From JBFJVZ01 sp041623895 (lineage in GTDB: Bacteria > Planctomycetota > Planctomycetia > Pirellulales > Pirellulaceae): a stretch of DNA of 7,308 nt. The notes beneath the pieces were generated by a model, which worked only from the letters and a program-made list of their open reading frames with translations, ran no database searches and was not told where the DNA came from. Within the stretch, counting starts at the first letter, position 1, and each line of letters starts with the position of its first letter. Positions 5,933-7,308 of this stretch are shown one piece after another. The stretch is from positions 1-7,308 of the forward strand of contig JBFJVZ010000393.1 of assembly GCA_041623895.1 (NCBI GenBank), given 5' to 3'. The position numbers and the translations under genes were made by a program.

Positions 5933-7009
5933 ATGATTGAGCTTCGCAGCGACGCAAAATACGCCATGGTCATTCCCACCAGCATGGGAACCCGCCTGAC
6001 GCCAGTGAACAATCAGCCGTTTCACTGCAGCGATACTTTTAAGATGCAGGCCACCAGTGCGGAGTCGAACGTGGGCAGCGTTTCTTCTTTTCTGGGCTTA
6101 CCGGTCAAGATTTTGACGGCGTTTGTCAAAGACAGTCCCATCGCACGCTTTATCAAAGACGACTTGGGGCGTCGTCACATGGACTTTGAAGGACCTGAGT
6201 TTGAGCAAGAGACGCCTTGGGGTGTGCGGCATCAGATCAACATGGCCGACAGCGGCTGGGGTCCACGAGGCCCACGCGTGCAAAATGATCGTGCCGGCGA
6301 AGTTAGTCGCAATCTGCATGTCAAATACTTCGACCTGGATCGCATCTTTGGCGACGAAGGCGCGAAAATAGTTCACATGTCCGGTCTGATCGCGGCACTG
6401 TCGGAAGACGCCAGCAATTTTTGCTTGGAGATCGCTCGGGCGGCCAAGAAGCATGGCTCCAGAATTTCCTTCGACCTCAATCATCGCGCGTCATTCTGGG
6501 CTGGACGCGAACAGGAACTCTCCGCAGCCTTCAAAGAGATCGCCAGCCTGTCTGACTTTCTGATCGGCAACGAGGAAGATTTTCAATTGTGCCTGGACAT
6601 CGAGGGACCACCGGCGGGCGGCAAGGACATCGCCGCCAAGATCGAAGGTTTCAAGGAAATGATCAAACGGGTGAAAACCGAATATTCGGGGGCGACTTTG
6701 TTTGCCACGACGTTGCGTGAAGTGGAAAGCGCGAATTCACACATGTGGGGTGCCATCGTTTCGCATGGCGATGACTACCACGTCGTCGAACCGCGGCGGA
6801 TCGGGGTGTACGACCGTATCGGCGGTGGTGATGGATTTGTGGGTGGTCTGCTGTACGGGGTTCTCAACCAGTGGGATGCCGAGAAATGCACTCAGTTTGG
6901 TTGGGCCACCGGTGCGCTGGCCGCCACGATGCACACCGATTACGGGCAACCGGCCGACGAAAAACAGGTGTGGAGCATTTGGCAAGGAAATGCGCGAGTG
7001 AGGCGGTAG
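5933..7009 (+). CDS. PfkB family sugar kinase, 2-keto-3-deoxygluconate kinase-like
   Basis: A 358-residue ribokinase/PfkB-fold kinase. The C-terminal signature is complete: DRIGGGDGFVGG at 294-305, with D300 as the expected catalytic base and the preceding glycines as anion hole. SGLIAALS (150-157), FDLNHRASFW (180-189), NEEDF (213-217) and NDRAGE (118-123) resemble 2-dehydro-3-deoxygluconate kinases (KdgK), which make KDPG in the cytoplasm for cleavage to pyruvate and glyceraldehyde 3-phosphate. The upstream SDR of the mannonate type fits the same uronate route. One oddity: the N-terminal substrate motif, usually GGA/GGxxxN, reads TSAESN at 41-46, so the glycine pair is missing, which may mean a different substrate. 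The gap to the SDR is 96 bases and holds a palindrome array. Kinase family is firm; the exact sugar is inferred. Confidence 0.88.
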   Translation: MIELRSDAKYAMVIPTSMGTRLTPVNNQPFHCSDTFKMQATSAESNVGSVSSFLGLPVKILTAFVKDSPIARFIKDDLGRRHMDFEGPEFEQETPWGVRHQINMADSGWGPRGPRVQNDRAGEVSRNLHVKYFDLDRIFGDEGAKIVHMSGLIAALSEDASNFCLEIARAAKKHGSRISFDLNHRASFWAGREQELSAAFKEIASLSDFLIGNEEDFQLCLDIEGPPAGGKDIAAKIEGFKEMIKRVKTEYSGATLFATTLREVESANSHMWGAIVSHGDDYHVVEPRRIGVYDRIGGGDGFVGGLLYGVLNQWDAEKCTQFGWATGALAATMHTDYGQPADEKQVWSIWQGNARVRR

Positions 7010-7207
7010 ACTTCGGGCAGTTCATTCGGGTCAGACACCTTTTGAATCAAAACCTGGCTTTTAACGCAGGCTCGGAGAACAAAGCGGTGAGAACCGTGGG
7101 GCCTCTGGTGTTTTCGGTCCGCAAGGCTAGCTAGCATTCCGCCTGCCGCCTGCCGCCCCCTGGCAAGCATGATCCTCGTCGAAAGAAAAACGCGGTATGA
7201 TGATGCG
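7010..7207. other. Intergenic spacer with short repeats and a possible repeat remnant
   Basis: This 198-base gap between the kinase and the sigma factor start has no supported gene. It contains GGGTCAGACACC (7028-7039), a sequence like those found at ends of REP/Y1-transposase-associated elements (recollection, not searched); a 13-base palindrome TTTTGA-A-TCAAAA (7040-7052); the 10-bp palindrome GCTAGCTAGC (7126-7135); and a small tandem repeat CGCCTGC twice (7140-7153) followed by CGCCCCC. No clear intrinsic terminator for the kinase gene is visible. Confidence 0.5.
7196..7201 (+). promoter_or_regulatory. Possible -10 element TATGAT for a leaderless transcript
   Basis: TATGAT matches the -10 consensus at five of six positions and lies six bases before ATG 7208, so transcription could begin at or next to the start codon. 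No good -35 is seen at the usual distance and there is no Shine-Dalgarno, which is why a leaderless start is suggested. Weak evidence. Confidence 0.3.
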
Positions 7208-7308
7208 ATGGACGATACGCTCCCCATCAGCGAAGAGAAGGTGCTGCTCGAGCGTGGCATCGAGCGACTCAACTCAGGTGACACGTCGGTTCGCGGCGAA
7301 CTGCTGAA
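7208..7308 (+). CDS. Probable ECF-type RNA polymerase sigma factor (N-terminal fragment)
   Basis: The frame from ATG 7208 is open to the right edge (33 codons): MDDTLPISEEKVLLERGIER then LNSGDTSVRGELL. The pattern of a short acidic start, a helix ending in ERGIERLNSGD, then a helix with R-x-ELL resembles the start of planctomycete ECF sigma factors, where region 2 follows (typically continuing with a Cys or Arg and a leucine-rich helix). Only the edge of that region is visible, so the call rests on resemblance from memory. An in-frame ATG at 7169 would add 13 residues (MILVERKTRYDDA) but has no ribosome site and would cover the possible promoter. Confidence 0.5.
   Translation, partial: MDDTLPISEEKVLLERGIERLNSGDTSVRGELL

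Noticed and set aside
7140..7160. CGCCTGC tandem repeat as a CRISPR-like or regulatory array
   Set aside because: Only two 7-base units and a degenerate third without spacers; most likely simple-sequence slippage.
6940..7284. 114-residue minus-strand open frame across the spacer and sigma factor start
   Set aside because: Its Ser-rich start is the antisense of the sigma factor reading frame, and it overlaps the end of the kinase gene.

Overview
The window looks like chromosomal DNA from a planctomycete, probably a Rhodopirellula-like member of the Pirellulaceae. The grounds are moderate GC, a secreted DUF1800 protein, an ECF-type sigma factor start of planctomycete style, long unrecognised proteins, non-ATG or SD-poor starts, and short palindromic repeats between genes. 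This assignment is inference from style and was not tested by a search.

Layout. Positions 1-1253 (minus strand) hold most of a secreted DUF1800-family protein that runs off the left edge. Positions 1254-1731 are a 478-base divergent intergenic region with two palindromic elements and a weak terminator-like hairpin. From 1732 on, every gene is on the plus strand. First come two tightly coupled genes of unknown function (1732-3114, an acidic-linker protein with a two-helix membrane hairpin, and 3116-3844). Next is moaA (3964-4971, molybdenum cofactor step 1). Then come an SDR of the D-mannonate oxidoreductase type (5024-5836) and a PfkB kinase resembling 2-keto-3-deoxygluconate kinase (5933-7009). 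After a 198-base spacer, the first 33 codons of a probable ECF sigma factor (7208-7308) run off the right edge.

How the genes work together. The SDR and the kinase fit one pathway, hexuronate catabolism: fructuronate/mannonate interconversion, and phosphorylation of 2-keto-3-deoxygluconate to KDPG. The dehydratase joining the two steps and the KDPG aldolase are not in the window. moaA stands without other moa genes and is probably only a neighbour. The two unknown genes are probably translated together, because the stop of the first lies in the start region of the second.

Most unusual sequence signals. (1) An exact-length 18-bp tandem duplication at 3103-3138 doubles the Shine-Dalgarno and start codon of the second unknown gene. 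(2) An alternating palindrome array, GCCAG-N8-CTGGC-N4-GCCAG-N8-CTGGC, lies between the SDR and kinase genes and can fold in mutually exclusive ways. (3) A long near-perfect inverted repeat lies at 1485-1562. I found no CRISPR array, tRNA, rRNA or intact mobile element, and no clearly new defence or biosynthetic system. The two-gene unknown module is the best candidate for undescribed biology.
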